Source: a virus
Direction: 5' to 3' (one strand)
Virus record (IMG/VR): IMGVR_UViG_3300026097_000091
Span: 1 to 25,737 of that record
Length of the DNA: 25,737 nucleotides
Shown here: positions 23,032 to 25,737 of the stretch, one piece after another
Numbering within the stretch: position 1 is the stretch's first letter
How the letters are laid out: every line of letters starts with the position of its first letter
The notes under the pieces: model-generated
The model's database searches: none
What the model was told of the DNA's origin: nothing
What the model saw: the letters and a program-made list of their open reading frames with translations, nothing else
Made by a program: the position numbers and the translations under genes

Positions 23032-24557
23032 TGTATCGGATATTCGGACCGCCCGGGACGGGAAAGACGACACGCCTACTGGGGATGGTGGACGAAGCTT
23101 TGGGGAAGGGCACACCGCCAAGCTCTATCGCTTTCCTAGCGTTCACAAAGAAGGCGGCTACGGAGGCCAAGGAACGCGCTATGGATCGTTTCAGCCTCAA
23201 GGAAAACGACCTACCCTACTTTCGGACGATTCACTCTTTGGCCTACCAAATGGTGGGTATGAAGTCAGAGCAGATGATCCAAGCGGAGCACTTCAAAGAG
23301 CTGGCTTCTTATATCGGAATCGATCTCAACACGACAAGCGACGCGCTAACCGAAGAAGACATGGGAATGCGTGGCTCACAGCATCCGATTCTGTCTCTGA
23401 TAAACCTGGCCCGTCTCAGAAAGATATCTTTATGGGAGGCGTACAACGAGACGGAGATTGATGAGAAGTGGGCCGCGATCGAGTATACCAGTACCGCTTA
23501 CAACAAGTTTAAAGAAATCAACCACTTATACGACTTCACGGATTTGTTAGAGCTGTTTATTGCAGAGGGGCATCGTTACTGTCCTAACTTCTCCCTATGT
23601 TTTCTCGACGAAGCACAGGATTTGAGCCCCTTACAGTGGGACATTGCACACATCTTGGATAGCAAAAGTGAGCGAATGTACGCTGCAGGGGACGATGATC
23701 AAGCAATCTATCGGTGGAACGGTGCCGACGTTGAGCACTTCATCCACTTAGACGGACCTTCCGAAGTGTTAGAGCAGTCCTACCGCGTGCCGTTGTCCAT
23801 TCACCAGTACGCAGAATCCATATCCAACCGTATACACAGCCGGTATACCAAGTCTTACGGCTACAAGCCCAACACTGTGGGGTCGGTTAACCACGTCGAA
23901 ACCATGACGGGCATCGACATGAGTACCGGAACGTGGCTCGTACTAGCGCAAACGCGCTACATGCTTGAAGAACCTAAGCAGGCTTTGCAGAGCATGGGGT
24001 ACCTGTTTCGTTACCATAACGGAAAACGATCGGTGTCAGAGAAAATTAGTCTAGCAATCAACGGTTGGACACAACTGTCCAAAGGTAATCGGATTGCGGC
24101 AGATACAGCCAAAGCAATCTATAGCTACATTAGTGGCAACGACTCGGGTATAGCTAAAGGGTATAAAAAGTACGCTTTTGACGACTCCAGGACATATTCA
24201 TACGACGATTTAGTCAAGGAGTGTGGATTAATTGTAGATAAATCAATGATATGGCACGAAGCTATGGATAAGTTACCCAAAGTAGACCGTGCATACATCA
24301 CTGCCGCGCTCCGTCGGGGAGAAAAGTTCAATGCCACGCCTCGGATTACTCTGTCCACGATTCACGGATCAAAGGGCGGCGAAGCCGATGGCGTCATTCT
24401 ATATACCGACCTGAGTTGGGCGGCAATTAAGAACACACAATCACAACAGGCTGTCGATGATCTGCTACGGGTTTTCTACGTAGCGGTGACTCGGGCTAAA
24501 AACGCACTGTTTTTAGTGGCGCCAGAAGAGTTCGAGAGGAGTTTCTTTGGAATATGA
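23031..24557 (+). CDS. UvrD/Rep-like SF1A helicase
   Basis: A 508-residue SF1A helicase. Walker A GPPGTGKTT (6-14), motif Ia FLAFTKKAATE (35-45), Ic RTIHSLAY (65-72), motif II LDEAQDLSP (192-200), motif III AGDDDQAIYRWNGA (219-232), motif IV EQSYRVP (248-254), motif V STIHGSKGGEADGVIL (442-457) and motif VI LLRVFYVAVTRAK (478-490). All ATPase motifs are intact. It is shorter than cellular UvrD (about 720 residues), mainly through reduced 1B and 2B inserts, as in other phage members. It probably translocates 3'-5' on ssDNA and may serve as the replicative or repair helicase, since no ring helicase is in view. It sits between primase and polymerase genes: TAATG overlap upstream, ATGA overlap downstream. 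Confidence 0.88.
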   Translation: MYRIFGPPGTGKTTRLLGMVDEALGKGTPPSSIAFLAFTKKAATEAKERAMDRFSLKENDLPYFRTIHSLAYQMVGMKSEQMIQAEHFKELASYIGIDLNTTSDALTEEDMGMRGSQHPILSLINLARLRKISLWEAYNETEIDEKWAAIEYTSTAYNKFKEINHLYDFTDLLELFIAEGHRYCPNFSLCFLDEAQDLSPLQWDIAHILDSKSERMYAAGDDDQAIYRWNGADVEHFIHLDGPSEVLEQSYRVPLSIHQYAESISNRIHSRYTKSYGYKPNTVGSVNHVETMTGIDMSTGTWLVLAQTRYMLEEPKQALQSMGYLFRYHNGKRSVSEKISLAINGWTQLSKGNRIAADTAKAIYSYISGNDSGIAKGYKKYAFDDSRTYSYDDLVKECGLIVDKSMIWHEAMDKLPKVDRAYITAALRRGEKFNATPRITLSTIHGSKGGEADGVILYTDLSWAAIKNTQSQQAVDDLLRVFYVAVTRAKNALFLVAPEEFERSFFGI

Positions 24558-24781
24558 AAACGATATCAGATGGTAGCACTGCTAAGTATTACGAGTTGCC
24601 AGAAGGGGCGACTGAACTACAGCACTTAATCAGTAATAAAAACATGAATGCTCAAATAGGAGAAATCTTTCGAGCCTGTTACCGATACGGCGAAGTAGAG
24701 CACAGTGAGATGCTCCGCGATGCCAAAAAGATCCGGTTTTATGCGCAGGCGGAGATTGAGCGGTTGGAGAAGTTAAAATGA
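24554..24781 (+). CDS. Small DUF3310-like protein
   Basis: A 75-residue protein. The central part (ELQHLISNKNMNAQIGEIF, then RACYRYGE and LRDAKKIRFYAQAEIERLE) follows the DUF3310-type pattern: a helix, a Gly-x-x-x-[KR]-A-x-[YW]-R turn, then a charged helix with Asp, Lys and an aromatic. Such small proteins are common in phage replication regions and their function is not established. It overlaps both neighbours by 4 bases (ATGA on each side), so it is embedded in the helicase-polymerase transcript. GAGGAG lies about 13 bases upstream of the ATG. Assignment to DUF3310 is by pattern only. Confidence 0.5.
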   Translation: MKTISDGSTAKYYELPEGATELQHLISNKNMNAQIGEIFRACYRYGEVEHSEMLRDAKKIRFYAQAEIERLEKLK

Positions 24782-25737
24782 ATAAAAAGCTACAGATGGC
24801 AATGTTCCCGCCAAAAACGGAATGGGTGCCGCCGATCGAGCTACCAGATCTATCTGACGCTAAAGTCATTGCCATTGACGTGGAAACACGCGACCCGGAC
24901 CTCAAAACGCACGGCCCAGGGTGGGCACGTGGCGTCGGAGAGGTGGTCGGCTACGCCATTGCAACCGAAGGATGGAAGGGCTACCTGCCTGTTAACCATT
25001 TAGGTGGGGGTAATCTGGACAAAAAGATTGTGTCTCGGTGGCTTAAAAAGGTTTTTGAGACGCCTGCAGATAAAGTCATGCACAACGCGCAGTATGATGC
25101 GGGCTGGATCAAACGCGAGGGCTTCACGCTCAACGGCAAGATTATCGATACCATGATGACCGCCGCACTGGTGGACGAAAACCGCTACAGCTACAGCCTG
25201 AACGCGCTTTGCTACGACCATCTGGGCAAAACCAAGTCCGAAAAGCTTTTGAACGAAGCCGCAAGCGACTTTGGTGTCGATCCAAAGGGTGAGATGTGGA
25301 AGCTGCCTGCAACTTACGTTGGACCTTACGCCGAGGTGGATGCCGAGCTGGCATTAGAACTGTGGCAATACTTTCAAACCGTCTTGAATCGAGAAGATTT
25401 GTGGGCGATACACGACTTAGAGACACGTCTGTTGCCGCATCTGGTTGATATGACCTACAAGGGTGTGCGAGTAGACGTGGACCGCGCTGAACGGACCAAA
25501 CAGGAGTTAATGAAACGTGAAAAAGATCTTCTCAAACGAATCAAAACAATGGTGGGAACGGACGTCGAAATCTGGGCTCCTGCATCACTGGCAAAAGCGT
25601 TCGATAAATTATCTATCCCTTATCCCAAAACGGATCGCGGTGCGCCTTCATTTACTAAGAATTTCCTTACAGATCATACACATGAATTTGCGAATATGGT
25701 TGTTGAGGCGCGTGAGATCAATAAAGCGTATGGGACG
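24778..25737 (+). CDS. polA: Family A DNA polymerase, N-terminal part (partial)
   Basis: Open for 320 codons to the window edge. The 3'-5' exonuclease domain is complete: Exo I IAIDVET (Asp34, Glu36), Exo II HNAQYD (102-107, Asp107) and Exo III YAEVD (Tyr184, Asp188), so proofreading should be active. From about residue 205 comes the thumb-like start of the polymerase domain: ETRLLPHLVDMTYKGVRVDV, then AREINKAYGT at the edge, usual for phage PolA. Finger and palm motifs lie outside the window. There is no 5' nuclease domain. Up to residue 320 I see no DnaJ-type insertion of the kind reported for the HMO-2011 polymerase; a later one cannot be excluded. The ATG overlaps the previous TGA by 4 bases, with GGAGAAG upstream. 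This is the likely replicative polymerase. Confidence 0.9.
   Translation, partial: MNKKLQMAMFPPKTEWVPPIELPDLSDAKVIAIDVETRDPDLKTHGPGWARGVGEVVGYAIATEGWKGYLPVNHLGGGNLDKKIVSRWLKKVFETPADKVMHNAQYDAGWIKREGFTLNGKIIDTMMTAALVDENRYSYSLNALCYDHLGKTKSEKLLNEAASDFGVDPKGEMWKLPATYVGPYAEVDAELALELWQYFQTVLNREDLWAIHDLETRLLPHLVDMTYKGVRVDVDRAERTKQELMKREKDLLKRIKTMVGTDVEIWAPASLAKAFDKLSIPYPKTDRGAPSFTKNFLTDHTHEFANMVVEAREINKAYGT

Noticed and set aside
23000-23461. Plus-strand open frame of 153 codons
   Set aside because: Overlaps the UvrD-like helicase Walker A region in another frame; no domain, composition typical of a shadow.

Overview
The window looks like part of a tailed, short-tailed (podovirus-like) phage genome from an aquatic, probably marine, environment. 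This is inferred from family resemblance. It holds two P22 gp10-like tail hub proteins, fibre proteins with the short repeat styles common in marine phages (GNVTG, ELNxLDG, LamG), a run of very large ejection-type structural proteins, and a phage replication cluster. There is no tRNA, rRNA, integrase, insertion sequence or CRISPR array. Coding is almost continuous and no gap exceeds 300 bases. Many gene junctions are TAATG or ATGA overlaps, which suggests long, translationally coupled operons.

Layout. (1) 1-18541, plus strand, virion and lysis module: the last codons of an upstream gene; a first gp10-like protein; three fibre or adhesin genes (a repeat shaft protein, a protein with an Mtd-like N-terminus, a triple LamG protein); a tail assembly chaperone-like protein; a second gp10-like protein; a 98-residue companion; four large proteins (520, 346, 763 and 1391 aa) that I interpret as an internal-virion/DNA-ejection set; and an M15-family peptidoglycan peptidase. 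(2) 18546-19994, minus strand: one SNF2-like SF2 helicase, convergent with the lysis gene and divergent from the replication operon. (3) 20084-25737, plus strand, replication module: a coiled-coil protein, an SSB-like protein, a Rho-independent terminator, an archaeo-eukaryotic-type primase, a UvrD-like SF1 helicase, a small DUF3310-like protein and the N-terminal 320 residues of a family A DNA polymerase that runs off the window.

How the parts work together. The first module would build the tail hub, its receptor-binding fibres and the proteins expelled with the DNA, and would end with a cell-wall enzyme. The replication module carries primase, helicases, an ssDNA-binding candidate and polymerase, but no ring-shaped DnaB or T7 gp4-type helicase in view. 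The SSB-like protein and the primase end in the same acidic tip, EEAPF, encoded by different codons. This recalls the acidic, phenylalanine-terminated tails by which T7 gp2.5 and gp4 dock on the T7 polymerase, and is the observation I would follow first. The gene set is reminiscent of HMO-2011-type marine podoviruses, but that placement is from memory of the group and would need terL and polymerase phylogeny.
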